From contig JAFEDK010000014.1 of the NCBI GenBank assembly GCA_018241665.1, forward strand, positions 56,822-120,821: DNA of 64,000 bases, in the 5' to 3' direction. Positions 18,293-27,494 of this stretch are shown one piece after another; positions within the stretch are counted from its first letter, which is position 1, and every line of letters begins with the position of its first letter. Both the position numbers and the translations under genes were made by a program. The notes beneath the pieces were generated by a model, which saw only the letters and a list, made by a program, of their open reading frames with translations, was not told the DNA's origin and searched no databases. The DNA is from Pseudomonadota bacterium (GTDB lineage Bacteria > Pseudomonadota > Gammaproteobacteria > Burkholderiales > Rhodocyclaceae).

Positions 18293-19366
18293 TCAAGCAT
18301 CCGCATCCCGCGTGATGGGCAGAAAAACGGTGAAACAGGTCCGCCCCGGACGGGAATCCACGTCGATTGCCCCCTGGTGCTGATCAATGAAACTCTGCGC
18401 CAGCGACAGCCCCAGGCCACTGCCGTTCTCGCGCCCGGAAACCAGCGGATAGAAGATCTTGTCGCGGATCTCTTCCGGCACGCCCGGCCCGTTGTCTATG
18501 ACTTGCAACTGCAATGCCAGCTTGAAGCGCCGCTTGGCCATCGTGATCTGCCGCGCCGCGCGGGTACGCAGCACGATCTCGCCCTCCCCCTGCATGGCCT
18601 GGGCCGCATTACGGGCGATGTTGAGAATGGCCTGGATCAGCTGCTCCCGGTCACCGGTGATCCCGGGAAGGCTCGTGTCATAGTCACGACGCACCTCGAC
18701 CGACGGAAACTCGGCGAGAATCAAGCGCCGCACCCGCTCTAGCACATCATGGGGATTCAGCTGCGACGGCTGCATCATCCGGTGGGAGGTGAGCAGCCGG
18801 TTCATCAGATCCTGCAGGCGATCCGCCTCCGCGATGATGACCTGGGTATATTCCCGCAACTGGGGATCGTCCAGCTCCCGCTCCAGCAATTGGGCCGAAC
18901 CACGAATGCCGCCAAGGGGGTTCTTGATTTCGTGCGCAAGATTGCGGATCAGCTCCCGGTTTGCCTGCTGCTGGTGCGCCAGCTGCTCTTCCCGTGCCAC
19001 TTTCAGGTGCGCGTCCATCGGGCGGAACTCCAGAAGGAGGCGCGCACCGGCAGCCTCGACGGGCGTAACCGTGCAATCCAGGTGCAAGGCCACCATTCCG
19101 GGGCGATTCACGGTCAGGTTGTGCCCCGTGTAGCTCCAGTTGTCGCGCAGGACGTTGTTCAAGGCGTTGTCGAGTCCGGCAGGCTCACCGAGCAGGCGTC
19201 GCAGGGAGAAACCGACGATCTTCCGGCTACTGACGGCGAACAGGTTTTCCGCCCCAGGGTTAAGGTAGCGCACCACGAATTCGTCATCGATCAGGACGAC
19301 TGCCGAAGACAGCAATTCCAGACCGGCGAAGGCGGGGGGCGTGATGTCGAGCTGATCGTTTTGCAT
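18293..19366 (-). CDS. glnL: Nitrogen sensor histidine kinase NtrB
   Basis: 357 aa soluble kinase/phosphatase for NtrC. PAS-like N-terminal domain, then HisKA with LAHEIKNPLGGIRGSAQLLE (phospho-His in the first few residues), the N-box ILNIARNAAQAM, G1 DNGPGVP and G2 GSGLGLSLA. No transmembrane segment, as expected for NtrB, which is controlled by PII. The ATG at MQNDQLD is chosen over longer forms with no match to the family. Confidence 0.94.
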   Translation of the reverse strand: MQNDQLDITPPAFAGLELLSSAVVLIDDEFVVRYLNPGAENLFAVSSRKIVGFSLRRLLGEPAGLDNALNNVLRDNWSYTGHNLTVNRPGMVALHLDCTVTPVEAAGARLLLEFRPMDAHLKVAREEQLAHQQQANRELIRNLAHEIKNPLGGIRGSAQLLERELDDPQLREYTQVIIAEADRLQDLMNRLLTSHRMMQPSQLNPHDVLERVRRLILAEFPSVEVRRDYDTSLPGITGDREQLIQAILNIARNAAQAMQGEGEIVLRTRAARQITMAKRRFKLALQLQVIDNGPGVPEEIRDKIFYPLVSGRENGSGLGLSLAQSFIDQHQGAIDVDSRPGRTCFTVFLPITRDADA

Positions 19367-19447
19367 ACGCAGGCCCAATGCAAGAAGCAGACCAGGTACA
19401 GCGGAGCAGGCATGTCGCCCGAGGCCCGCCGTCACCCTATAGAGCGC

Positions 19448-19915
19448 TCAGCGCAAATTGGAAATTTCCCGCTTCAGCGCCTCGACATTGCGCTCATGCA
19501 GCTGAATCCTGTCCCGCAGGGGCTGCAGACGCTCGCTGGCACGGCGCGTGGCATCCTGTTCCGCGAGTTGCCGGCTGGCAGCGTCGAGCGCTCCCTGCTC
19601 CGAATTCAGCTCATCCTCCAGAATGCGGCGGCGATCCGTGTCACGCGCCTTTTGCGTTCCCGCATCGACTCGCGGAAAACCCGCCGAGCCACCAGAAGCC
19701 CCACCTGACGACGCCGGCGACGCAGCCGGACGCGTCGCCCCAGGCACCGACGACACGGCCTGGTCACGGGCAAGCACACTGCACCCTTTCGAGGAGGTCT
19801 TGCTGTTGGTATAGGTCACATGCCCCGCTTCATCGACGCACTTGTAGATGTCGGCATGCACCAGCGGCGAACACAGCAGTGCAGCCAGCACCAGGGTTGT
19901 TCGAGGACTCATCAT
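19448..19915 (-). CDS. DUF4124 exported protein
   Basis: About 155 aa. A signal peptide (to about residue 22, SPLVHA) is followed by a DUF4124 motif, IYKCVDEAGHVTYTNSK, with the two typical cysteines. A Ser/Gly/Ala linker leads to a predicted coiled coil that begins near ARDTDRRRILEDELNS and runs to the C terminus. Function unknown. Lies between glnA and glnL; its start codon (two adjacent ATGs at 19915 and 19912) is ambiguous. Confidence 0.75.
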   Translation of the reverse strand: MMSPRTTLVLAALLCSPLVHADIYKCVDEAGHVTYTNSKTSSKGCSVLARDQAVSSVPGATRPAASPASSGGASGGSAGFPRVDAGTQKARDTDRRRILEDELNSEQGALDAASRQLAEQDATRRASERLQPLRDRIQLHERNVEALKREISNLR

Positions 19916-19991
19916 TGGCACGGGTGAAAACCGGAAGCGGGAGCTAGTTTAGGGGCCGGACAGGACAAATACAAACTCCTGACCCGGAAAC

Positions 19992-20023
19992 GAAAAAGGA
20001 CGGGAGCAATCCCGTCCTTTTTC
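19992..20023 (-). terminator. Rho-independent terminator downstream of glnA
   Basis: Perfect 14-bp stem, GAAAAAGGACGGGA with TCCCGTCCTTTTTC, around a GCAA tetraloop. T-runs lie on both strands, so it could also work in the other direction, but the neighbouring genes are both minus strand. It ends the glnA transcript before the DUF4124 gene. Confidence 0.9.
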
Positions 20024-20068
20024 AACGCAGCAACCGGCCAGCACGCTGACCGGCCCGATCCGGAAGGA

Positions 20069-21478
20069 TCAGATGGCGTAGTACATCTCGAACTCGACCG
20101 GATGCACTTCGACGCGCAGACGGTTCACTTCTTCGCTCTTGAGGGCGATGAAGGAGTCGATGAAGTCATTGCTGAACACACCACCGCGGGTCAGGAACTC
20201 GCGATCCTTGTCCAGGGCTTCCAGAGCCTGTTCGAGGCTGGAGCAGACGGTCGGGATGAGCGCATCTTCTTCCGGCGGCAGGTCGTACAGGTTCTTGTCG
20301 GCGGGGTCGCCCGGGTGGATCTTGTTCTGGATACCGTCGAGGCCGGCCATCATCAGCGCGGCGAAGCACAGGTAGGGGTTCGCGCCCGGATCCGGGAAAC
20401 GGGTCTCGATGCGGCGAGCCTTTTCGCTGTTGACGAACGGGATGCGGATGGAAGCGGAACGGTTCTTGGCGGAGTAGGCCAGCTTCACCGGAGCTTCGTA
20501 GTGCGGAACCAGACGCTTGTAGGAGTTGGTCAGCGGGTTGGTGATCGCGTTCAGGGCACGGGCGTGCTTGATGATGCCGCCGATGTAGTACAGGGCGGTC
20601 TCGGACAGGCCGGCGTAGCCGTTGCCAGCGAACAGATTCTTGCCGTCCTTCCAGATGGACTGGTGCACGTGCATGCCGGAACCGTTGTCGCCAACGATGG
20701 GCTTCGGCATGAAGGTCGCGGTCTTGCCGTACTGGTGAGCGACGTTCTGGACGATGTACTTGGTGATCTGGGTCTGGTCGGCACGACGCACCAGAGTGTT
20801 GAACTTGGTGCCGATTTCGTTCTGGCCAGCGGTCGCCACTTCGTGGTGATGCACTTCAACCGGCACGCCGCAGGCTTCGAGAGCCAGACACATGGCGGCA
20901 CGCATGTCGTTGAAGGAATCGACCGGGGGAACCGGGAAGTAGCCGCCCTTCACAGCGGGACGGTAGCCGGTGTTGCCGCCTTCGAACTTGATGTCGGAAG
21001 ACCAGGCACCTTCTTCGGAGAAGATCTTGTGGTAGGCACCGGACATGCCGACCTTCCACTCGACGGAGTCGAAGATGAAGAATTCGGGTTCCGGGCCGAA
21101 GAAGGCGGTGTCGCCGATACCGGAGGACTTCAGGTAAGCCTCGGCGCGGTTGGCAATGGAACGCGGATCGCGGTCGTAGCCCTTGCCGTCGGCCGGATCG
21201 ATCACGTCACAGGTCAGGACCAGGGTGGTCTCATCGAAGAACGGGTCGATGTAGGCGGTGTTGGCGTCCGGCATCAGCAGCATGTCGGAGGCCTGGATAC
21301 CCTTCCAGCCCGCGATGGAGGAACCGTCAAAGGCATGACCGCTTTCGAACTTGTCTTCATCGAAAGCACTGATGGGCACGCCGACGTGCTGTTCCTTGCC
21401 CTTGGTGTCGGTGAAGCGGAAGTCGACAAACTTGACTTCGTTCTCCTGGACGATCTTCATGACGTCTTGCGGGGTCAT
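20069..21478 (-). CDS. glnA: Glutamine synthetase type I
   Basis: 469 aa, 12-mer ATP-dependent glutamate-ammonia ligase. Signature [29 protein letters not shown] and the adenylylation loop with Tyr398 in NLYDLPPEE, which makes it the adenylylated GSI-beta form. AGGAG lies eight bases upstream of the ATG. Upstream sits a full NtrC/sigma-54 promoter; glnL and glnG are downstream. Confidence 0.97.
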   Translation of the reverse strand: MTPQDVMKIVQENEVKFVDFRFTDTKGKEQHVGVPISAFDEDKFESGHAFDGSSIAGWKGIQASDMLLMPDANTAYIDPFFDETTLVLTCDVIDPADGKGYDRDPRSIANRAEAYLKSSGIGDTAFFGPEPEFFIFDSVEWKVGMSGAYHKIFSEEGAWSSDIKFEGGNTGYRPAVKGGYFPVPPVDSFNDMRAAMCLALEACGVPVEVHHHEVATAGQNEIGTKFNTLVRRADQTQITKYIVQNVAHQYGKTATFMPKPIVGDNGSGMHVHQSIWKDGKNLFAGNGYAGLSETALYYIGGIIKHARALNAITNPLTNSYKRLVPHYEAPVKLAYSAKNRSASIRIPFVNSEKARRIETRFPDPGANPYLCFAALMMAGLDGIQNKIHPGDPADKNLYDLPPEEDALIPTVCSSLEQALEALDKDREFLTRGGVFSNDFIDSFIALKSEEVNRLRVEVHPVEFEMYYAI

Positions 21479-21561
21479 ATAACTCACTCCTAACGGGTTG
21501 AAGCTGCTGCGCAGTGGATAAAGGTCAATTATTACGACAATTCAGTCGGCGAAACCAACAA

Positions 21562-21576
21562 GCAGCAAGCGTGCCA
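21562..21576 (-). promoter_or_regulatory. Sigma-54 promoter of glnA
   Basis: Minus strand reads TGGCACGCTTGCTGC, with GG and GC separated by 10 bases, one mismatch from the TGGCACG-N4-TTGC consensus. It lies 84-98 bases upstream of the glnA ATG. Confidence 0.82.
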
Positions 21577-21639
21577 GCGCGCGATTGAAAACACTTCATT
21601 GTGCCACAAGGCTATTGCGCAGGGTTCTTTAAAAAATAC

Positions 21640-21655
21640 GCACCATAACGGTGCA
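21640..21655. promoter_or_regulatory. NtrC site 1 upstream of glnA
   Basis: GCACC-ATAAC-GGTGC dyad, NtrC consensus with one base lost at one end. Centre lies about 78 bp upstream of the sigma-54 promoter. Confidence 0.8.
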
Positions 21656-21668
21656 ACGAAGTTGCTAA

Positions 21669-21685
21669 TGCACTATTATGGTGCA
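21669..21685. promoter_or_regulatory. NtrC site 2 upstream of glnA
   Basis: TGCACT-ATTAT-GGTGCA dyad, centre about 30 bp (three helical turns) from site 1, the arrangement used for cooperative NtrC binding. It overlaps the stop codon of the CDF transporter gene. Confidence 0.82.
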
Positions 21686-22854
21686 ATTCTGCAGAGCAAG
21701 GCGATCCGCCCCCAGTGGGGCGATGCACCATTGCAGTAATCCCGCAAGCGCCGCTGCAGCCCTGTCAATCGATCAGCATCCGCGCACCAATCAAAAGGCA
21801 GATATACCTCAGCCTCGACCCGCTCACCGACGTAGTGGAAAACCGCAGGCGCGGCCTGGGGCACGCCGTCGAGCAAAGCATCCAGCTCGGCCACCAGCGC
21901 CTCGCGGCCAGGCAGCGTACGCCCCGCAGCGGCAAGCTGATCCTCCTCGGTGTCCACATGCACCAGCACGTCGAGCACGTCCTCATGACGGCTGCGCACC
22001 CGGTGGCGGGCCAACTCGGCAATTCGATGCCCCTCCGACACGCTGATCCGCGCATCGACACGAACATGGGCGTCCACCAGCACCCGATGGGCCATGCGGC
22101 GAGTGCGCAACTCATGAACGTCGAGCACGCCGGGCGTCTCGGTCACCGTCGCACGGATCTTCGCCACCTCATCGGGCGGCACACCGGTATCGATGAGTTC
22201 CCGCAGCGCCTCGTAGCCAAGCATCGCCCCCATGCGCAGGATCATGAAACCCACCAGTGCCGCACCGAGAGGCTCAAGGAAACGGTAGCCGAGCAGGCTG
22301 CCGCCAATGCCAACCGCCACCACCAGCGACGAGGCCGCATCCGCCCGCGCATGCCAGGCGTTGGCCACCAGCATCGGCGAGCGCAGGCGCTGGGCCACGG
22401 AGAGCATGTAGCGGAACAGGCCTTCCTTGCCGGCCAGCGTCAGCAAGGCCATCCACAAGGCCATCGGATGCAGCTCGGGCAAGGCGTCCAGGGTTTGCAG
22501 GCGGCCGGCGGCCGTCAGCAGGAAGCCGGCACCGACACCCGCCAGCACCAGGCCCAGCACCAGCGACGCCGCGGTCTCGTAGCGGCCGTGGCCATAGGGA
22601 TGCAATTCATCGGCAGGGCTCGCTCCATGACGACTGGCGAACATCACCAGGAAATCGCCGAGGAGGTCCGACAGCGTGTGCATGCCGTCGGCGACCAGGC
22701 TCTGGGCATGGGAAATCAAGCCAACGGTGATCTGCAGCACCGTCAGGACGACATTGACGACGACACTGACCCAGGTGGCCTGCTGGGCCTTGCGGGCACG
22801 CTCGGCGTCGAGGGTCTCGCCAGGCACCGCGGTAGAAGGGGCTTCGAAAGACAT
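21676..22854 (-). CDS. Cation diffusion facilitator (CDF) transporter
   Basis: 392 aa inner-membrane proton/divalent metal antiporter. The TM2 metal site is VADGMHTLSDLLGD and the TM5 site is HARADAASS, both with the Asp/His pattern of CDF proteins; the HPYGHGRYE motif sits in between. A long cytosolic C-terminal domain with several His (LDVHELRTRRMAHRV, HEDVLDVLVHVD) should be the metal-sensing domain. It belongs to the MamB/FieF-like subgroup; the metal (Fe, Mn, Zn) cannot be read. Start at MSFEAPS. Confidence 0.88.
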   Translation of the reverse strand: MSFEAPSTAVPGETLDAERARKAQQATWVSVVVNVVLTVLQITVGLISHAQSLVADGMHTLSDLLGDFLVMFASRHGASPADELHPYGHGRYETAASLVLGLVLAGVGAGFLLTAAGRLQTLDALPELHPMALWMALLTLAGKEGLFRYMLSVAQRLRSPMLVANAWHARADAASSLVVAVGIGGSLLGYRFLEPLGAALVGFMILRMGAMLGYEALRELIDTGVPPDEVAKIRATVTETPGVLDVHELRTRRMAHRVLVDAHVRVDARISVSEGHRIAELARHRVRSRHEDVLDVLVHVDTEEDQLAAAGRTLPGREALVAELDALLDGVPQAAPAVFHYVGERVEAEVYLPFDWCADADRLTGLQRRLRDYCNGASPHWGRIALLCRIAP

Positions 22855-22917
22855 GACTTGCAGCCCGTAGGGCCGGGGGTATACTCGCAAGCCCGCCATT
22901 CTAGCCGGATGTCCGCC

Positions 22918-23370
22918 ATGGGAAAATTAAGCGAAACCCTTGCCCTCGCCCAGGAACGCGGCCGCAGCCTGAACGTTCCCTACGCCGGGAGCCTGACCCC
23001 CAGGGAAGCCTGGGAAGTGCTGCAGCTTGCCCCCGGAGCCAAGCTCGTGGACGTGCGTACCCGTGCCGAATGGGACTGGGTCGGACGCGTGCCGGGCACC
23101 GTGGAGATCGAATGGATGCTTTACCCGGGCAATGAACCGAATCCGCATTTTCTGGCCCAATTCAAGCGCCAGGTCGACCCCGAAGCCTTGGTGATGTTCC
23201 TGTGCCGCAGCGGCGCCCGTTCCAACGCGGCCGCCACGCTGGCCGCGGCGTCGGGCTTCACCAATGCCTACAACATCCTGGAAGGCTTCGAAGGCGACAA
23301 GGACGCCAGCGGGCACCGCAACGCAGTTGGCGGCTGGCGCCATGCCGGCCTGCCATGGAACCAGGGCTGA
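22918..23370 (+). CDS. Rhodanese-like domain protein
   Basis: 150 aa single rhodanese domain. VDVRTRAEWDWVGRV opens the fold and the active loop CRSGARS (Cys96) is intact, so sulfurtransferase activity is possible. A second ATG nine bases upstream (22909) is equally acceptable. It lies 18 bases upstream of nadA and probably shares its transcript. In family terms it may supply sulfur for the Fe-S cluster of NadA, but that is inference. Confidence 0.85.
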   Translation: MGKLSETLALAQERGRSLNVPYAGSLTPREAWEVLQLAPGAKLVDVRTRAEWDWVGRVPGTVEIEWMLYPGNEPNPHFLAQFKRQVDPEALVMFLCRSGARSNAAATLAAASGFTNAYNILEGFEGDKDASGHRNAVGGWRHAGLPWNQG

Positions 23371-23388
23371 ACCAACAGGACTCAATCG

Positions 23389-24489
23389 ATGCAAGCCGTA
23401 CCGATCAGTTTCGACCGTTTCAACACCCTCGCCGACGCCGACGCGCATGAGCGCATCCGCGCCGCCCGCGCCCGCCTCGGCGACAAGGCCGTGCTGCTGT
23501 GCCACCACTACCAGCGCGCCGACGTGTACCAGTACGCCGACCTGACCGGCGACTCCCTCAAGCTGTCGCGCCTCGCCGCCGAAACCGATGCCGAATACAT
23601 CGTGTTCTGCGGCGTGCATTTCATGGCCGAAGTGGCGGACATCATGTCCAAGCCGCACCAGCAGGCCATCCTGCCCGACCTCGCGGCCGGCTGTTCGATG
23701 GCCGACATGGCCAACCTGGCCAAGGTCGAGCGCTGCTGGCGCGAGCTGTCCGAAGTACTGGACACCCCCGACACGCTGATCACGCCGGTCACCTACATCA
23801 ACTCGGCGGCCGACCTGAAGGCCTTCTGCGGCGAGCACGGCGGCATCGTGTGCACCTCCACCAACGCCCCCACCATCCTCGACTGGGCCTTCAAGCAGCG
23901 CGAGAAGGTGCTGTTCTTCCCCGACCAGCACCTGGGCCGGTGGACCGGCTTCAACAAGGGCATCCCCCTCGACGAGATGGTGGTGTGGGATCCCGACCAG
24001 GAATACGGCGGCCTCAGCGTCGAACAGATCAAGAAGGCCAAGATCCTGCTGTGGAAGGGCCACTGTTCGGTGCACCAGATGTTCCAGCCGGCGCACATCA
24101 TCAAGTTCCGCAACCAGTACCCGGACGGCAAGGTCATCTCCCACCCGGAAAGCGCGCTGGAAGTGTGCCGCCAGTCCGACTTCGTCGGCTCCACCGAGTA
24201 CATCATCAAGGTCGTCAAGGAATCCGCCCCTGGCACCCGCTGGCTGGTCGGCACCGAGCTGAACCTGGTGAACCGCCTCGCCGAGGAAGTGAAGCACGAG
24301 GGCAAGATCGTCCAGTTCATGGCGCCCACCGTGTGCATGTGTTCGACGATGCAGCGCATCGACCCGCAACACCTGGCCTGGACCCTCGAGAACCTCGCCG
24401 ACGGCAAGGTGGTCAATCGCATCACGGTACCCGAACACGAGGCCGCGCTGGCCAAGGTCGCCCTCGAGCGCATGCTCGCGGTATCCTGA
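23389..24489 (+). CDS. nadA: Quinolinate synthase A
   Basis: 366 aa [4Fe-4S] enzyme that condenses iminoaspartate with DHAP in NAD synthesis. LLCHHYQRADVYQYADLTGD near residue 40, CGVHFMAEVADIM, VCTSTNAP and MCSTMQRID give the three cluster cysteines in the classical places. It belongs to the longer A-type family. Followed by a strong terminator. Confidence 0.96.
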   Translation: MQAVPISFDRFNTLADADAHERIRAARARLGDKAVLLCHHYQRADVYQYADLTGDSLKLSRLAAETDAEYIVFCGVHFMAEVADIMSKPHQQAILPDLAAGCSMADMANLAKVERCWRELSEVLDTPDTLITPVTYINSAADLKAFCGEHGGIVCTSTNAPTILDWAFKQREKVLFFPDQHLGRWTGFNKGIPLDEMVVWDPDQEYGGLSVEQIKKAKILLWKGHCSVHQMFQPAHIIKFRNQYPDGKVISHPESALEVCRQSDFVGSTEYIIKVVKESAPGTRWLVGTELNLVNRLAEEVKHEGKIVQFMAPTVCMCSTMQRIDPQHLAWTLENLADGKVVNRITVPEHEAALAKVALERMLAVS

Positions 24490-24511
24490 GCGCACCTCTC
24501 GTCAGCCCACG

Positions 24512-24533
24512 ACGGCGCCTGCGGGCGCCGTTT
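24512..24533 (+). terminator. Rho-independent terminator after nadA
   Basis: Stem ACGGCGCC with GGCGCCGT around a TGCG loop, then TTTTGC. It closes the rhodanese-nadA unit. Confidence 0.8.
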
Positions 24534-24601
24534 TGCATGGAGCGGCGCAAGATGCGGCAAACCGGCGACAGGTGCAGAATGCAGGAAAAAAGGAGACCGC
24601 G

Positions 24602-25354
24602 ATGAGCACCACGCTGCGCATCTGCACCTACAACATTCACAAGGGCTTTTCCCAGTTCAACCGGCGCCTGGCCATCCACGAACTGCGCGACCGCCTGCGC
24701 CTACTGGGCGCCGACGTAGTCTTCCTGCAGGAAGTCCAGGGCATGCACCTGCGCCACGCCAGTCGCCACCCCGACTGGCCGCAGCTGCCGCAACACGAGT
24801 TCCTGGCCCGCGACGTATGGCAGCAGACCGCCTACGGCGGCAACGCGGTGTATGACCACGGCCACCACGGCAACGCGATCCTCAGCCGCCACCCCATCCT
24901 GTCCCAGGCCAACCAGGACGTCTCCGACCACCGCTTCGAGAGTCGCGGCCTGCTCCACTGCGAGATCCGCGTCGACGGCGTGGCGCAGCCGGTGCATTGC
25001 ATCTGCGTGCACCTGGGCCTCACCGCCGGCAGCCGGCGCCGCCAGATGGCGGCCCTGGTCGAACGCCTGGATACCCTGGCGCCGGACGGCTCGCCGCTGA
25101 TCATCGCGGGTGACTTCAACGACTGGCGCAACCACGCCGACGACTGTCTCACAGGGCCGCTCGGCGTGACCGAGGTCTTCACATCGATCCGGGGCCGCCC
25201 GGCGCGCAGCTTTCCGAGCACCCTGCCGGTGCTGCGCCTGGACCGCATCTACGTGCGCGGCTTCGCCGTCGATCGCGCCGAAGTGCATTACGGCGCCCCC
25301 TGGAGCCAGATTTCCGACCACGCGCCGCTGACCGCCCAGATCCGCCTCCGCTGA
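24602..25354 (+). CDS. Endonuclease/exonuclease/phosphatase (EEP) family protein
   Basis: 250 aa, cytoplasmic. Conserved EEP motifs TYNIHKGF, QEVQG, IIAGDFNDW and SDHAPL give the metal-dependent phosphoesterase active site. Such proteins with a clsB neighbour are common in Gram-negatives, and the substrate is unknown. GGAGACCGCG sits upstream of the ATG. clsB starts 13 bases after its stop, so they form a two-gene operon. Confidence 0.87.
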   Translation: MSTTLRICTYNIHKGFSQFNRRLAIHELRDRLRLLGADVVFLQEVQGMHLRHASRHPDWPQLPQHEFLARDVWQQTAYGGNAVYDHGHHGNAILSRHPILSQANQDVSDHRFESRGLLHCEIRVDGVAQPVHCICVHLGLTAGSRRRQMAALVERLDTLAPDGSPLIIAGDFNDWRNHADDCLTGPLGVTEVFTSIRGRPARSFPSTLPVLRLDRIYVRGFAVDRAEVHYGAPWSQISDHAPLTAQIRLR

Positions 25355-25367
25355 AGCACACCGCCCC

Positions 25368-26528
25368 ATGAGCACCACCTGGCTGCGCGGCAACGCGCTG
25401 ACCCTGCTGGAGAACGGGACCGAGTTCTTCCCGGCCCTGCAGACCGCCATCGACGGAGCCCGCCACGAGATCTTCCTCGAGACCTACATCTTCGCCAACG
25501 ATGACATCGGCCAGACGATCGCTGCCGCACTGGCCCGCGCCGCGGCCCGCGGCGTCAGCGTGCGCCTGCTCGTCGATGGCTTCGGCGGCCGCGAGTTCGT
25601 CGCCGAACACCTCGCCCCGCTGAGCGCGGCCGGCGTCAACGTGCTGATCTACCGCCGCGAAGTCGGCACCCTGTCCTTGCGGCGCCGCCGGCTGCGCCGG
25701 CTGCACCGCAAACTGGCGGTCATCGACGGGCAGATCGCCTTCGTTGGCGGCATCAACATCACCAGCGACTACGAGGCACCCAGCCTCGACGCCCCCCGCC
25801 ACGACTACGCGGTGCGCGTCGAAGGCCCCTTGCTCGGCCCCATCCACGCCGGCGTGCGCCACGTGTGGGAACTGGTGGCCTGGGCCTCTTTCCGGCAGCG
25901 CCTGCGCCTGCCGGCCAGTCCGCCGGTCATGCCCGAGCCCTGTGGCGACGTGGAGGCTGCCTTCCTGGTCCGCGACAACATCCGCCACCGGCGCGACATC
26001 GAAGACGCCTACCTGCTCGGCATCGCCGGCGCACGGCGGGAGATCATTCTCGCCAACGCCTATTTCCTGCCCGGCCGGCGCTTCCGCCACGCCTTGCTGG
26101 ACGCTTCCCGGCGCGGCGTGATGATCACCCTGCTGGTCCAGGGGCTCGCCGACCACCCCCTTCAACAGCGCGCCACCCGCGCGCTTTACGGCCAGTTGCT
26201 GGCTGGCGGCCTGCGCATCGTCGAATACCATCGCAGCTACCTGCACGCCAAGGTAGCCGTCATCGACGGACGCTGGGCCACCGTCGGCTCCTCCAACATC
26301 GACCCCTTCAGCCTGCTGCTGGCCCGCGAGGCCAACGTGGTGGTCCGCAATAGCAGCTTTGCAGAGCGCCTGCGCAACTGCCTGACCCGGGCGATCCGTG
26401 AGGGCGGACAGGAAATCTCCGCGGCCGACTGGCAACGGGGGCCGCGCCTGCAGCGCCTGCTCAACTGGGCCGCCTACGGACTGGTGCGCCTGATGATCGG
26501 CATTGCCGGCTACCGCAACCACCATTGA
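25368..26528 (+). CDS. clsB: Cardiolipin synthase B
   Basis: 386 aa phospholipase D superfamily enzyme. Two HKD motifs: HRKLAVIDGQIAFVGG (near residue 112) and HAKVAVIDGRWATVGSSN (near 290). In ClsB these form one active site that makes cardiolipin or phosphatidyl-trimethylpropanediol-like products from PG. No clear N-terminal transmembrane helices, which is the ClsB form and not ClsA. Operon with the EEP gene. Confidence 0.9.
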   Translation: MSTTWLRGNALTLLENGTEFFPALQTAIDGARHEIFLETYIFANDDIGQTIAAALARAAARGVSVRLLVDGFGGREFVAEHLAPLSAAGVNVLIYRREVGTLSLRRRRLRRLHRKLAVIDGQIAFVGGINITSDYEAPSLDAPRHDYAVRVEGPLLGPIHAGVRHVWELVAWASFRQRLRLPASPPVMPEPCGDVEAAFLVRDNIRHRRDIEDAYLLGIAGARREIILANAYFLPGRRFRHALLDASRRGVMITLLVQGLADHPLQQRATRALYGQLLAGGLRIVEYHRSYLHAKVAVIDGRWATVGSSNIDPFSLLLAREANVVVRNSSFAERLRNCLTRAIREGGQEISAADWQRGPRLQRLLNWAAYGLVRLMIGIAGYRNHH

Positions 26529-26605
26529 AGGCTGGCACGGAACACCAAGCACGGCGCCAGCGGCTACCATACGGGGCTTCCGAGTCTCCTGAACGCCCCG
26601 CCACC

Positions 26606-27091
26606 ATGTATTCCGCCCCCGCCTTCGAGGCCAAGATCTGCCCCCCTGAACAGCTGCGCGAGCGCATCGCCACGCTGCCTCGCCCGCTGGTATTCACCAA
26701 CGGCTGCTTCGACATCCTGCATCGCGGCCACGTCACCTACCTGGCCCAGGCCCGTGCCCTCGGCGCAGCGATGGTCGTCGCCCTCAACAGCGACGACTCG
26801 GTACGCCGCCAGGGCAAGGGCGACGACCGCCCAATCAACACACTGCAAGATCGCCTCGCGGTGATGGCCTCCCTCGGCTGTGTCGACCTCGTCACCTGGT
26901 TCGACGAGGACACCCCGATCGCCCGCATCCTCGAATGCCAGCCCGACGTACTGGTCAAGGGCGGCGACTGGGCGCCGGACCGCATCGTCGGCGCCCCTGA
27001 AACCCTGGCCCGCGGCGGCTCGGTGCATTCGATCCCGTTCGAGCATCAACGCTCCACCACCGCCCTGCTCGAGAAGATCCGGCGGTTGTAA
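26606..27091 (+). CDS. rfaE2: D-glycero-beta-D-manno-heptose 1-phosphate adenylyltransferase
   Basis: 161 aa. The nucleotidyltransferase core has the TNGCFDILHRGHVTYL motif (HxGH) and a C-terminal PFEHQRSTTALL block. It is the stand-alone C-terminal half of HldE, and makes ADP-heptose for the LPS inner core. A kinase partner is not in this window. Downstream begins the 14-bp tandem array and the palindromic repeats. Confidence 0.92.
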   Translation: MYSAPAFEAKICPPEQLRERIATLPRPLVFTNGCFDILHRGHVTYLAQARALGAAMVVALNSDDSVRRQGKGDDRPINTLQDRLAVMASLGCVDLVTWFDEDTPIARILECQPDVLVKGGDWAPDRIVGAPETLARGGSVHSIPFEHQRSTTALLEKIRRL

Positions 27092-27103
27092 ACGCAGGCC
27101 CTG

Positions 27104-27187
27104 CTGTGGGCTACTTGCTGTGGGCTACTTGCTGTGGGCTACTTGCTGTGGGCTACTTGCTGTGGGCTACTTGCTGTGGGCTACTTG
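27104..27187. repeat. 14-bp tandem array, six perfect copies
   Basis: Unit CTGTGGGCTACTTG repeated six times with no error, followed by a seventh partial CTGTGGG that fuses into the first palindromic element. A short slippage-prone array, intergenic, just downstream of rfaE2. Confidence 0.95.
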
Positions 27188-27258
27188 CTGTGGGGGCGAA
27201 TTCATTCGCCCACGGTGGCTAATCCACGTGAGGCGGGCGAATGAATTCGCCCCCACAG
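27188..27258. repeat. REP-like palindromic pair A
   Basis: GTGGGGGCGAATTCATTCGC(CC) at 27190-27211 faces its exact reverse complement at 27235-27256, with a 23-nt spacer. The whole unit could fold into one long hairpin. Same element recurs at 28477, 42597 and 42740. Confidence 0.9.
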
Positions 27259-27293
27259 TTTTCCTCCACAGTTTTCCTCCACAGTTTTCCTCC
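27255..27293. repeat. 13-bp tandem repeat, three copies
   Basis: ACAGTTTTCCTCC repeated three times, directly after the palindromic pair. Intergenic, upstream of cysK. Confidence 0.9.
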
Positions 27294-27494
27294 ACGGCTT
27301 TCCCCCACCGCGTCCTCCCGCAGCCGCCGTCACAGACCCGGTCCGCCGCAGCCCCCTGCAAACCCGCCCCGATGCTCTTCTCGAGGCGCCCTGGCAATTA
27401 TTTGCATATGCGCTTTCGATCTATGGAATGCTGGCTGACGGTTCTAGAATGAATTAGAGAAACAATAACCACTTTCCCGACAAGGAGAATCACC

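Noticed and set aside
27104-27293. CRISPR array
   Set aside because: Units are 13-14 bp with no spacers, so they are simple tandem repeats.
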